Origin: an uncultured Eubacteriales bacterium | Lineage (GTDB): Bacteria > Bacillota > Clostridia > Oscillospirales > Oscillospiraceae | DNA length: 7,528 nucleotides | Reading direction: 5' to 3' | NCBI GenBank assembly: GCA_900549405.1 | Contig: URNZ01000078.1 | Span: forward strand, 1 to 7,528 | Shown: positions 1 to 5,742 of the stretch, piece by piece | Position numbering within the stretch: the first letter of the stretch is position 1 | Layout of the letters: each line of letters opens with the position of its first letter | Notes under the pieces: model-generated | The model's input: only the letters and a program-made list of their open reading frames with translations | What the model was told of the DNA's origin: nothing | Databases searched by the model: none | Made by a program: the position numbers and the translations under genes

Positions 1-1
1 C

Positions 2-934
2 GTGTCTGTGGTGCCCCTGCCCAACGACGAGATGAAGGGCCGGATCATCGGCCGCGAGGGCCGGAACATCCGCACGCTGGAGACCCTGACCGGCGTGGAT
101 CTCATCATCGATGACACGCCCGAGGCCATCACCGTCTCCTGCTTCGACCCCGTCCGCCGGGAGATCGCCCGGCTGGCCCTGGAGAAGCTGATCCTGGACG
201 GCCGCATCCACCCCGCCCGCATCGAGGAGATGGTGGAGAAGGCCAAGCGCGAGGTGGACGCCGTCATCAAGTCCGAGGGCGAGCGCGCCATCTTCGAGAC
301 CAACGTCCACGGCCTGCACCCGGAGCTGGTCAAGCTGCTGGGCCGCATGCGCTACCGTACCAGCTATGGCCAGAACGTGCTTAACCACTCCATCGAGGTC
401 TCCCACATCGCCGGGCTGCTGGCCGCCGAGATCGGCGCCAATGTGGCCGAGGCCAAGCGGGCCGGCCTGCTCCACGACCTGGGCAAGTCGGTGGACCACG
501 AGGTGGAGGGCTCCCACGTGCAGATCGGCGTGGAGCTGGCCCGAAAGTACCACGAGAGCGAGAACATCATCCACGCCATCCAGGCCCACCACAACGATGT
601 GGAGCCCCGGACCATCGTCGCCTGCCTGGTCCAGGCCGCCGACGCCATCTCCGCTGCCCGCCCCGGCGCCCGGCGTGAGAACGTGGAGAACTATATCAAG
701 CGGCTGGAGATGCTGGAGGAGATCACCTCCTCCTTCCCCGGCGTGGAGAAATCTTTCGCCATCCAGGCAGGCCGCGAGGTGCGCATCATGGTCAAGCCCG
801 AGGTCATCAGCGAGGACCAGATGGTCCTGCTGGCCCGGGACATCGCCAAGAAGATCGAGGACGAGCTGGAGTACCCCGGCCAGATCAAGGTCCACCTCCT
901 CCGCGAGACCAAGGCCATCGAATACGCCAAGTAA
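2..934 (+). CDS. rny: Ribonuclease Y, C-terminal part (5' end outside window)
   Basis: RNase Y is the membrane-anchored endoribonuclease that starts decay of many mRNAs in Firmicutes. Only the last ~310 residues are here. In-window residues 1-60 form the KH RNA-binding domain, with the [11 protein letters not shown] loop at residues 13-23. The HD metal-dependent phosphohydrolase domain follows, with an early His at residue 129 (NHSIEV), the HDLGK motif with His158-Asp159, and AHHNDVEP near residue 195. The C-terminal region ends in a TAA at 932-934. In the ~520-residue Bacillus subtilis enzyme the HD pair lies near 368-369, so about 210 residues (membrane anchor and coiled coil) should lie upstream. 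The GTG at base 2 is therefore an internal Val codon, not a start. The gene is closed by its own terminator at 942-983. I see no frameshift. Identification is near certain; only the 5' end is unknown. Confidence 0.97.
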   Translation: MSVVPLPNDEMKGRIIGREGRNIRTLETLTGVDLIIDDTPEAITVSCFDPVRREIARLALEKLILDGRIHPARIEEMVEKAKREVDAVIKSEGERAIFETNVHGLHPELVKLLGRMRYRTSYGQNVLNHSIEVSHIAGLLAAEIGANVAEAKRAGLLHDLGKSVDHEVEGSHVQIGVELARKYHESENIIHAIQAHHNDVEPRTIVACLVQAADAISAARPGARRENVENYIKRLEMLEEITSSFPGVEKSFAIQAGREVRIMVKPEVISEDQMVLLARDIAKKIEDELEYPGQIKVHLLRETKAIEYAK

Positions 935-941
935 TATTTAC

Positions 942-983
942 AAAAAAGATTCCCGGATGCTTCCCCAGCATCCGGGAATTTTT
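942..983 (+). terminator. rny intrinsic terminator
   Basis: A perfect 12-bp stem, ATTCCCGGATGC (949-960) with GCATCCGGGAAT (968-979), has a 7-nt loop and is followed by TTTTT (979-983). It is preceded by an A-tract (942-947), so it could also stop leftward transcription. It begins 8 bases after the rny stop and separates rny from the small module downstream. Confidence 0.93.
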
Positions 984-1018
984 GTGTTTTGAGCGGATTT
1001 AAAAGCATCCGGTTTTTC

Positions 1019-1047
1019 TTGCCAAATTCGACATATTATGCTATAAT
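1019..1047 (+). promoter_or_regulatory. Promoter of the small toxin-like gene
   Basis: The -35 box is TTGCCA (1019-1024), the spacer is exactly 17 bp, and the -10 box is a perfect TATAAT (1042-1047). Transcription should start near G1054. The RNA would then begin with a GCGCAT/ATGCGC stem-loop (1055-1060/1065-1070, GGAT loop) at its very 5' end, a common stabilising feature of small structured mRNAs. The leader to the start codon is ~112 nt, long for a 31-codon gene. Confidence 0.85.
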
Positions 1048-1071
1048 GACTTTGGCGCATGGATATGCGCT

Positions 1072-1106
1072 GGCGCTGCCAGTACACGGTAGGCGGGTAG
1101 TCCCTC
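1072..1106 (+). repeat. Left arm of inverted repeat flanking the toxin-like module
   Basis: The arm starts with GGCGCTGCC (1072-1080), followed by CGGTAG (1087-1092) and GTCCCTC (1100-1106). Each block has its reverse complement in the same nested order at 1307-1333: GGCAGCGCC, CTACCG and GAGGGAC. A 7-nt insertion in this arm and a small internal mismatch are the only interruptions. In a long toxin transcript the two arms would close the 5' and 3' ends together. Confidence 0.8.
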
Positions 1107-1118
1107 CTTTGGGAGGAG
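1103..1118 (+). promoter_or_regulatory. Upstream decoy of the Shine-Dalgarno sequence in the toxin leader
   Basis: CCTCC (1103-1107) and GGAGG (1112-1116) can form a small hairpin. GGGAGGAG at 1111-1118 duplicates the 8 bases GGGAGGAG at 1148-1155 that make up most of the true ribosome site. No in-frame start lies at a suitable distance, so this copy is not itself used for translation. It can pair with CTCCTCCC (1135-1142) in place of the real site. The switching role is inferred. Confidence 0.55.
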
Positions 1119-1123
1119 CTGCA

Positions 1124-1132
1124 TACTTCTTG
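1124..1132 (+). repeat. Direct repeat copy 1 in toxin leader (TACTTCTTG)
   Basis: This 9-mer is repeated exactly at 1292-1300, inside the region transcribed leftward as the candidate antisense RNA. The antisense RNA therefore carries CAAGAAGTA, complementary to this leader site just upstream of the ribosome-site hairpin. The first eight bases are also complementary to AAGAAGTA at the toxin stop codon (1253-1260). The repeat is plainly visible; pairing in vivo is inferred. Confidence 0.7.
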
Positions 1133-1134
1133 TT

Positions 1135-1156
1135 CTCCTCCCGCTCCGGGAGGAGG
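1135..1156 (+). promoter_or_regulatory. Ribosome site of the toxin-like gene, locked in a perfect hairpin
   Basis: CTCCTCCCG (1135-1143) pairs perfectly with CGGGAGGAG (1147-1155) over 9 bp with a 3-nt loop. This buries nearly all of the AGGAGG Shine-Dalgarno sequence (1151-1156), which sits 9 bases before the ATG at 1166. Translation should be poor unless this stem is opened, as is usual for type I toxin mRNAs. The hairpin is seen directly; the regulatory role is inferred. Confidence 0.75.
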
Positions 1157-1165
1157 TGAGTGGAT

Positions 1166-1261
1166 ATGATGACTTATTCCGATCTCATCGAGACGGGCCT
1201 GCTGGTCATGCAGGCTTTGAATTTCATCGCTTACATCTACTTTAACATAAAAAAGAAGTAA
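1166..1261 (+). CDS. Small holin-like membrane toxin, probable type I toxin (31 aa)
   Basis: The peptide has 31 residues. It begins MMTYSDLIE, has one hydrophobic span at about residues 7-27 and ends in a basic NIKKK tail. A short polar N-terminus, a single membrane helix and a poly-Lys end match the putative holin-like toxins (Hol_Tox) common in Firmicutes, a class related in design to Fst/TxpA type I toxins. Such peptides insert into the cell's own membrane when overproduced. The ATG at 1166 is preferred because AGGAGG ends 9 bases upstream; ATG 1169 and GTG 1160 are in frame but worse placed. It has a strong promoter, a long folded leader, a sequestered ribosome site and an opposing antisense promoter. 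Its last codons (AAA AAG AAG) lie over the antisense RNA's U-tract. No homology search was possible. The alternative is a small membrane peptide with another role, but the regulatory layout favours toxin-antitoxin. Confidence 0.8.
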   Translation: MMTYSDLIETGLLVMQALNFIAYIYFNIKKK

Positions 1262-1299
1262 CCGCCGCTAGCTTGGCCGCTCGACGGTTACTACTTCTT
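1253..1299. terminator. Shared bidirectional terminator hairpin of the toxin-antitoxin module
   Basis: TAACCG (1259-1264) pairs with CGGTTA (1285-1290). After a 3-nt bulge the stem continues with AAGAAG (1253-1258) and CTTCTT (1294-1299). The inner part folds imperfectly around TTGGCC, whose UUGG fits the YUNR U-turn motif known to seed antisense pairing. On the minus strand the hairpin is followed by a long U-tract. On the plus strand the tract is weaker (CTACTTCTTG), so some toxin RNA may read on to about 1345. Confidence 0.7.
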
Positions 1300-1300
1300 G
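1292..1300 (+). repeat. Direct repeat copy 2 (TACTTCTTG)
   Basis: Exact copy of the leader 9-mer at 1124-1132. Because the antisense RNA is transcribed across it in the opposite direction, this repeat gives that RNA a second target in the toxin leader. This is the design used by the direct repeats of the pAD1 par (Fst) locus. Confidence 0.7.
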
Positions 1301-1306
1301 ATCGTT

Positions 1307-1333
1307 GAGGGACCCCCGTCTACCGGCAGCGCC
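1307..1333 (+). repeat. Right arm of inverted repeat flanking the toxin-like module
   Basis: GAGGGAC (1307-1313), CTACCG (1320-1325) and GGCAGCGCC (1325-1333) are reverse complements of the blocks at 1072-1106. Read leftward, this arm forms most of the 5' part of the antisense RNA, which therefore resembles the toxin leader. A pyrimidine-rich TCTTCTT (1334-1340) follows and could be the end of a longer toxin transcript. Confidence 0.8.
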
Positions 1334-1346
1334 TCTTCTTATGTTC

Positions 1347-1374
1347 AGTATAACATGATTTGGAAATTTGTCAA
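1347..1374 (-). promoter_or_regulatory. Antisense (antitoxin) promoter
   Basis: Read leftward, a perfect TTGACA (complement of 1369-1374) is followed by a 16-bp spacer and TATACT (complement of 1347-1352). A TG one base upstream makes an extended -10 (TGTTATACT). It is arguably stronger than the toxin promoter, as expected when an unstable antitoxin RNA must be made in excess. It lies 27 bp downstream of the lepA terminator stem, so lepA read-through would add antisense RNA. Confidence 0.85.
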
Positions 1375-1401
1375 TCCCCCGACGTGGGATTTCCCATGCT
1401 A

Positions 1402-1433
1402 AAGGCCGCCGTCCCAGGTGGGGCGGCGGCCTT
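1402..1433 (-). terminator. lepA terminator hairpin
   Basis: A very stable 14-bp stem (1402-1415 with 1420-1433, one G-U pair, AGGT loop) begins 12 bases after the lepA stop. On the minus strand it is followed by only a short run (CTTTAGC), so it may be leaky. The plus-strand side reads CTTCTTAT, also weak. It is placed here as lepA's terminator by position and orientation. Confidence 0.75.
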
Positions 1434-1445
1434 CTTATAGAATCG

Positions 1446-3254
1446 TTACTCCTCGTCCAATTTGAGCACGGCCATGAAGGCCTCGGTGGGCAGCTGGACG
1501 GAGCCCAGGGAGCGCATTTTCTTTTTGCCCTCTTTTTGCTTCTCCAGCAGCTTCTTCTTCCGGCTGATGTCGCCGCCGTAGCACTTGGCCAGCACGTCCT
1601 TGCGCATGGCCTTCACCGTCTCCCGGGCGATGACCTTGCCGCCGATGGCGGCCTGGACGGGCACCTCGAACAGCTGGCGGGGGATGTTCTCCTTCAGCTT
1701 TTCGCAGATGCGCCGGGCCCGGGCATAGGCCTTGTCCTTGTGGACGATGAAGGACAGGGCGTCCACCTGCTCCCCGTTGAGCAGCAGGTCCACCTTCACC
1801 AGCTGACTGGGCTGATAGCCCTCCAGCTCATAGTCCAGACTGGCATAGCCCTTGGTGCGGGCCTTCAGGGCGTCGAAGAAGTCATAGATGATCTCTCCGA
1901 TGGGCATGGAGTAGTGCAGCTCCACCAGGTTGGTGTCCAGATACTGCATGTCTTTAAAGATGCCCCGGCGGTCCTGACACATGGGCATGATGTTGCCCAC
2001 ATAGTCGGGGGGCGCGATGATGGTCACCTTGGCAAAGGGCTCCCGTGCCTCGGAAATGGAGCCGGGGTCGGGGTAGTTGTGGGGGTTATCCACCCGTACC
2101 ACCTCGCCGTCGGTCTTGGTCACCTCATAGATGACGGAGGGCAGGGTGGTCACCAGGTCCAGGTCAAACTCCCGCTCCAGCCGCTCCTGGATGATCTCCA
2201 TGTGGAGCATCCCCAAAAAGCCGCACCGGAAGCCGAAGCCCAGGGCCACGGAGGACTCGGGCTCAAAGGACAGCGACGCGTCGTTCAGCTGCAGCTTCTC
2301 CAGCGCGTCCCGCAGGTCGGGGTATTTGCTGCCGTCCTCGGTGTAGATGCCGCAATAGACCATGGCCTGGGCGGGGCGATAGCCGGGCAGGGGCTGGGCC
2401 GCCGGGGTCTCCACGCCGGTGATGGTGTCGCCCACCCGGGTGTCCTTCACGTTTTTGATGGAGGCGGTGAACCAGCCAACTTCCCCGGCGGTGAGCTGGC
2501 CGGAGGACTCCATCCCTAAGGGCCGGAGATAGCCGCAGTCCAGCACCTGATACTCCGCGCCGGAGGCCATCATCTTCACGTTCATGCCCTTTTTGATGGT
2601 GCCGTTCATCACCCGGAAATAGACGATGACGCCCTGATAGGGGTCATATTGGCTGTCGAAGATCAGGGCCTCCAGCGGGGCGCTGGGGTCCCCCTCCGGG
2701 GCGGGGATGTTCTGCACGATGTCCTCCAGCACGGCGGGGATGTTGATGCCCTGCTTGGCGGAGATCTCCGGGGCGTCCTGGGCGGGCAGAGCCAGAATAT
2801 TTTCGATCTCGTCCTTTACCCGCTTGGGGTCGGCGGCGGGCAGGTCGATCTTGTTCAGCACGGGCAGGATCTCCAGGTCGTGCTCCATGGCCAGATAGGT
2901 GTTGGCCAGGGTCTGGGCCTCGATGCCCTGGCTGGCGTCCACGATGAGCACCGCGCCCTCGCAGGCGGCCAGAGACCGGGACACCTCATAGTTAAAGTCC
3001 ACGTGGCCCGGGGTGTCGATGAGGTTCAGGTGATAGGTCTCCCCGTCCTGGGCCTTATACTCCAGGCGGACGGCCCGGGCCTTGATGGTGATGCCCCGCT
3101 CCCGCTCCAGGTCCATGTTGTCCAGTAGCTGAGACTCCATCTGCCGCTGCTCCACGGCGTGGCACTGCTCGATCAGCCGGTCAGACAGGGTGGACTTGCC
3201 GTGGTCGATGTGGGCGATGATGCTGAAATTTCTGATCTTATCTCGTTCGGTCAT
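1446..3254 (-). CDS. lepA: Elongation factor 4 (LepA), ribosome back-translocating GTPase
   Basis: LepA/EF4 is a ribosome-bound translational GTPase linked to back-translocation, 30S assembly and translation under ionic stress. The protein is 602 residues, normal for the family. GTPase motifs are G1 AHIDHGKST (14-22), G2 RERGITIKA (51-59), G3 DTPGHVDF (80-87), G4 NKID (134-137) and G5 SAK (165-167). EF-G-like domains II, III and V follow. The LepA-specific C-terminal domain ends in the family signature [20 protein letters not shown] and [10 protein letters not shown]. The ATG at 3254 has GGAGGA about 6-8 bases upstream, which fixes the start. It lies 76 bp downstream of the XRE gene on the same strand with no clear terminator between them, so co-transcription is likely. 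No odd residues were seen. Confidence 0.98.
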   Translation of the reverse strand: MTERDKIRNFSIIAHIDHGKSTLSDRLIEQCHAVEQRQMESQLLDNMDLERERGITIKARAVRLEYKAQDGETYHLNLIDTPGHVDFNYEVSRSLAACEGAVLIVDASQGIEAQTLANTYLAMEHDLEILPVLNKIDLPAADPKRVKDEIENILALPAQDAPEISAKQGINIPAVLEDIVQNIPAPEGDPSAPLEALIFDSQYDPYQGVIVYFRVMNGTIKKGMNVKMMASGAEYQVLDCGYLRPLGMESSGQLTAGEVGWFTASIKNVKDTRVGDTITGVETPAAQPLPGYRPAQAMVYCGIYTEDGSKYPDLRDALEKLQLNDASLSFEPESSVALGFGFRCGFLGMLHMEIIQERLEREFDLDLVTTLPSVIYEVTKTDGEVVRVDNPHNYPDPGSISEAREPFAKVTIIAPPDYVGNIMPMCQDRRGIFKDMQYLDTNLVELHYSMPIGEIIYDFFDALKARTKGYASLDYELEGYQPSQLVKVDLLLNGEQVDALSFIVHKDKAYARARRICEKLKENIPRQLFEVPVQAAIGGKVIARETVKAMRKDVLAKCYGGDISRKKKLLEKQKEGKKKMRSLGSVQLPTEAFMAVLKLDEE

Positions 3255-3330
3255 AGATATCCTCCAGAAGTTGAAACAAATCCCGATCTCTCACCCCCAA
3301 CGGGGGGAGAAACACAGCATATTTTGGCCG

Positions 3331-4032
3331 TTATTTTTTGCCGCTCTGACGGGGGGGCAGCAGGGCGGCCACCCGCTCTCCGGCGCTGTGGACCACCTGG
3401 AGCAGAGAGGGATACAGGGTGGGACAGCTCTTTACCAGGTCGTCGTTGGACATGGCGGGCATGGGGCCCTTCTCCTTCACCCGGGTGGCCAGGGCGTCCT
3501 CCAGCTCGGCCTGGGAGCACTTCATGTCCGCGTCGGCCAGCCCGGCGTGGAAGTGCTGGGGGGAGACGGAGAAGAAGTCCGGGTTGTTGTCGGGGTTGGC
3601 CTGATACAGGTGGCGATAGACCACATACAGGGCGGTAGACAGATAGTTAGACGCGGCCCGGATGGCGTCCCGGCTGCCCGTTTTGGCCAGCAGGTCGAAC
3701 AGGGCGCCCACCGAGTTCACCAGCAGCTTTTTGGACAGCAGGGCCAGCACGCCCCCCCGCACGGAGTTGTCCTTCTCGTCGCTCAAATCATAAAGCTCGT
3801 CCGGGGCGATGGTGGTGCCCTGGCGGCTGAGGGTGCGGCCCAGCAAAAAGTCGGCGGACACCCCGTAATAGTCGCAGGCCTTTACCACAAAAGACAGGCC
3901 CGGCTCCCGGATGCCGTTTTCATAGTGAGACAGCAGCGCCTGGGAGATGCCCAGCACCCCCGCGGCGGTGCGCTGACTGACCCCCTTCTCCTGCCGCAGC
4001 AGGGACAGGGTGCGGGAAAATTCTTCGTTCAC
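3331..4032 (-). CDS. XRE-family helix-turn-helix transcriptional regulator
   Basis: The protein is 233 residues. Residues 5-67 are a clear XRE/Cro-CI DNA-binding domain: an LRQEKGVSQ first turn, the AAGVLGISQALLSHYENG recognition region (residues 23-40), REPG, then YYGVSADFLLGR. The remaining ~165 residues are mostly helical and not recognised. They contain LLAKTGSRDAIRAASNYLSTALYVVYRHLYQ and may be a dimer or sensor domain. I cannot name a ligand. The start is GTG at 4032, supported by GAGGT 8 bases upstream. It has its own promoter and palindromic sites upstream that it might bind itself. It precedes lepA on the same strand and diverges from the DUF1846 gene; whether it regulates either is unknown. 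Confidence 0.88.
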   Translation of the reverse strand: MNEEFSRTLSLLRQEKGVSQRTAAGVLGISQALLSHYENGIREPGLSFVVKACDYYGVSADFLLGRTLSRQGTTIAPDELYDLSDEKDNSVRGGVLALLSKKLLVNSVGALFDLLAKTGSRDAIRAASNYLSTALYVVYRHLYQANPDNNPDFFSVSPQHFHAGLADADMKCSQAELEDALATRVKEKGPMPAMSNDDLVKSCPTLYPSLLQVVHSAGERVAALLPPRQSGKK

Positions 4033-4059
4033 AAGCAGTCACCTCAAATTGTTCACAAT
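4027..4059. promoter_or_regulatory. Repeated GTTCACAA sites around the XRE start, operator candidates
   Basis: GTTCACAA occurs at 4027-4034, over the GTG start codon, and again at 4051-4058, 24 bp apart. The second copy lies in an inverted repeat with arms ATTGT and ACAAT (4048-4052/4055-4059). The positions, downstream of the XRE promoter and over its ribosome site, would suit autorepression. Binding is inferred. Confidence 0.4.
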
Positions 4060-4065
4060 ACACTT

Positions 4066-4100
4066 GGTATAGTATACCTGAAAGCATTACCAGCAGTAAA
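4066..4100 (-). promoter_or_regulatory. XRE gene promoter overlapping a perfect palindrome
   Basis: Read leftward, TTTACT (complement of 4095-4100), an 18-bp spacer and TATACT (complement of 4071-4076) form a plausible sigma-A promoter. The -10 lies inside GGTATA-G-TATACC (4066-4078), a perfect 13-bp odd palindrome, which makes it a good operator candidate for a dimeric regulator, perhaps the XRE protein itself. The -10 is convincing, the -35 only moderate. Confidence 0.55.
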
Positions 4101-4175
4101 GAGGAAAACGGAAAAATCATCGAAATTTTCCCGGAAATCCCGCCGCACTTTGGCCCCTGACCGGCGGAAAACCTC

Positions 4176-4204
4176 TTGACGCTGTTCCCAAGGCGGGGTA
4201 GAAT
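4176..4204 (+). promoter_or_regulatory. Promoter of the DUF1846 gene
   Basis: TTGACG (4176-4181), a 17-bp spacer and TAGAAT (4199-4204) give a good sigma-A promoter with a start near 4211, leaving a ~37-nt leader. It diverges from the XRE promoter about 75 bp away. The stretch between them (4101-4175) holds only a weak CCGCCG/CGGCGG inverted repeat (4140-4145/4162-4167). Confidence 0.8.
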
Positions 4205-4247
4205 ATTTGATGATTGTGTATTTTTTTGTTAAGAGGGGGAGATCGCC

Positions 4248-5735
4248 TTGGCAAAGGTTGGCTTTGATAACCAACAGTACCTGCAAATGCAGTCTCAGCA
4301 CATCCGTGACCGGATCGCCCAGTTCGGCGGCAAGCTGTATCTGGAGTTCGGCGGCAAGCTGTTTGACGATTACCACGCCTCCCGGGTGCTGCCCGGGTTC
4401 GAGCCTGACAGCAAGATCCGTATGCTGGAGCAGCTGAAGGACAAGGCGGAGATCATCATCGCCATCAACGCCGGGGACATCGAGAAGAACAAGGTCCGGG
4501 GCGACCTGGGCATCACCTATGACAGCGACGTGCTGCGGCTCATCGACATCTTCCGGGGCCGGGGCCTGCTGGTGGGCGGCGTGGTCGTCACCCGCTACAC
4601 CGGCCAGCCCGCCGCCGACCTGTTCCAGGCCCGTTTAGAGGGCCTGGGCATCAAAGTCTGCCGCCACTATCCCATCGACGGCTATCCCCACAACATCGCC
4701 AAGATCGTCAGCGACGAGGGCTTTGGCAAAAACGAGTATCTGGAGACCAGCCGCCCCCTGGTGGTGGTCACCGCCCCCGGCCCGGGCAGCGGCAAAATGG
4801 CCACCTGCTTAAGCCAGCTCTACCACGACCACAAGCGGGGCGTGGTGGCGGGCTACGCCAAGTTCGAGACCTTCCCCATCTGGAACCTGCCCCTCAAGCA
4901 CCCGGTGAACCTGGCCTACGAGGCGGCCACCGCCGACCTGGACGACGTGAACATGATCGACCCCTTCCACCTCCAGGCCTATGGGGAGACCACGGTGAAC
5001 TATAACCGGGACGTGGAGGTCTTCCCCGTCCTGTCTGCCATGTTCCAGCAAATTTTAGGCCGCTGCCCCTACCAGTCCCCCACCGACATGGGGGTGAACA
5101 TGGCGGGCAACTGCATCGTGGACGACGAGGCCTGTCAGCAGGCCGCCCGGCAGGAGATCATCCGCCGGTATTACGACGCCCTGTGCGAGCGCCGCCAGGG
5201 CAAGGGCAGCGACAGTGCCGTGTACAAGCTGGAGCTGCTGATGCAGCAGGCCGGCGTCACCGCCGACATCCGCCCCGTGGTCACCGAGGCCAACCGGGTG
5301 GCCCGGGAGACGGGCGCGCCCGCCATGGCTATCCAGCTGCCCGACGGCAGCCTGGTGTGCGGCAAGACCTCTGATCTCATGGGCTGCTCTGCCGCTGCCC
5401 TGCTCAACGCCCTGAAGAAGCTCTCCGGCACCGGCGGACACGGGGTCCACCTCATCGCCCAGTCGGCCATCGAGCCCATCCAGACGGTGAAGGTGAAGTA
5501 TCTGGGCTCCAACAACCCCCGCCTGCACAGCGACGAGGTGCTCATCGCCCTGGCCTCCTCCGCCAACGCGGAGCCCAAGGCCGCCGAGGCCCTGCGCGCC
5601 CTGGCCGATCTAAAGGGCTGCCAGGCCCACTGCTCCGTCATCCTGTCTCCGGCGGACGAGATCACCTATCGCAAGCTGGGACTTCAGCTCACCTGCGAGC
5701 CCCAGTATCAGACCAACAAACTCTATCACAGATAA
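4248..5735 (+). CDS. DUF1846 (UPF0371) family protein
   Basis: This is a 495-residue protein of the UPF0371/DUF1846 family, which is widespread in Firmicutes and actinobacteria. I know of no established biochemical function. Family hallmarks visible are the N-terminal FDNQQYLQMQSQHIRDRI, KLYLEFGGKL, ARGDLGI-like RGDLGITYD, the P-loop-like APGPGSGK (176-183, Lys183), YAKFETFPIWNLP, HPVNLAYEAATADLDDVNMIDPFH, and SPTDMGVNMAG. The length is typical and the frame intact. The start is the TTG at 4248, chosen because GGGGGAG ends 6 bases upstream and the protein then begins MAKVGFDNQQY, as in relatives. It is soluble, with no signal or membrane segment. It has its own promoter and diverges from the XRE gene. 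pyrG follows 103 bp downstream beyond a terminator. The GPGSGK loop suggests phosphate or nucleotide binding, but that is inference. Confidence 0.95.
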   Translation: MAKVGFDNQQYLQMQSQHIRDRIAQFGGKLYLEFGGKLFDDYHASRVLPGFEPDSKIRMLEQLKDKAEIIIAINAGDIEKNKVRGDLGITYDSDVLRLIDIFRGRGLLVGGVVVTRYTGQPAADLFQARLEGLGIKVCRHYPIDGYPHNIAKIVSDEGFGKNEYLETSRPLVVVTAPGPGSGKMATCLSQLYHDHKRGVVAGYAKFETFPIWNLPLKHPVNLAYEAATADLDDVNMIDPFHLQAYGETTVNYNRDVEVFPVLSAMFQQILGRCPYQSPTDMGVNMAGNCIVDDEACQQAARQEIIRRYYDALCERRQGKGSDSAVYKLELLMQQAGVTADIRPVVTEANRVARETGAPAMAIQLPDGSLVCGKTSDLMGCSAAALLNALKKLSGTGGHGVHLIAQSAIEPIQTVKVKYLGSNNPRLHSDEVLIALASSANAEPKAAEALRALADLKGCQAHCSVILSPADEITYRKLGLQLTCEPQYQTNKLYHR

Positions 5736-5742
5736 GCGCAAT

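Larger units (their letters stand above)
1249..1340 (-). ncRNA. Candidate antisense antitoxin RNA (~92 nt)
   Basis: A strong leftward promoter (1347-1374) predicts a start near 1340. The RNA would run through the 1307-1333 repeat arm and the 1292-1300 direct repeat, then into a hairpin (1259-1290). Downstream on this strand the sequence reads CTTCTTTTTT (complement of 1249-1258), a good U-tract stop. The product would be fully complementary to the toxin's last four codons and 3' UTR. Through CAAGAAGTA it also matches the toxin leader at 1124-1132. No open reading frame is needed to explain it. Ends are predicted only; RNA data would fix them. Confidence 0.72.

Noticed and set aside
366..992. 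Plus-strand open frame overlapping rny in another phase (208 codons)
   Set aside because: It is rich in Ser/Arg/Pro/Trp, as expected for an out-of-phase reading of a GC-rich gene, and runs into the rny terminator.
1059..1100. A 13-codon open frame (MDMRWRCQYTVGG) in the toxin leader
   Set aside because: It starts about 5 bases after the predicted transcript start with no ribosome site, and its start lies in the 5' stem-loop. It stops neatly before GTCCCTC but I see no evidence that it is translated.
1368..2519. Long open frame on the plus strand opposite lepA (383 codons)
   Set aside because: It is antisense to the conserved lepA coding sequence, has biased Gly/Leu/His/Val composition typical of a GC-rich shadow frame, and has no ribosome site or known domain.
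4140..4167. CCGCCG/CGGCGG inverted repeat between the divergent promoters as a terminator
   Set aside because: It has only 6 bp with a 16-nt loop and no T-run on either strand, and no gene ends there.
3190..4179. Long open frame on the plus strand opposite the XRE gene (329 codons)
   Set aside because: It is a shadow of the lepA start and XRE gene with low-complexity Gly/Gln/Val composition. The XRE frame has a recognisable HTH domain, promoter and ribosome site.
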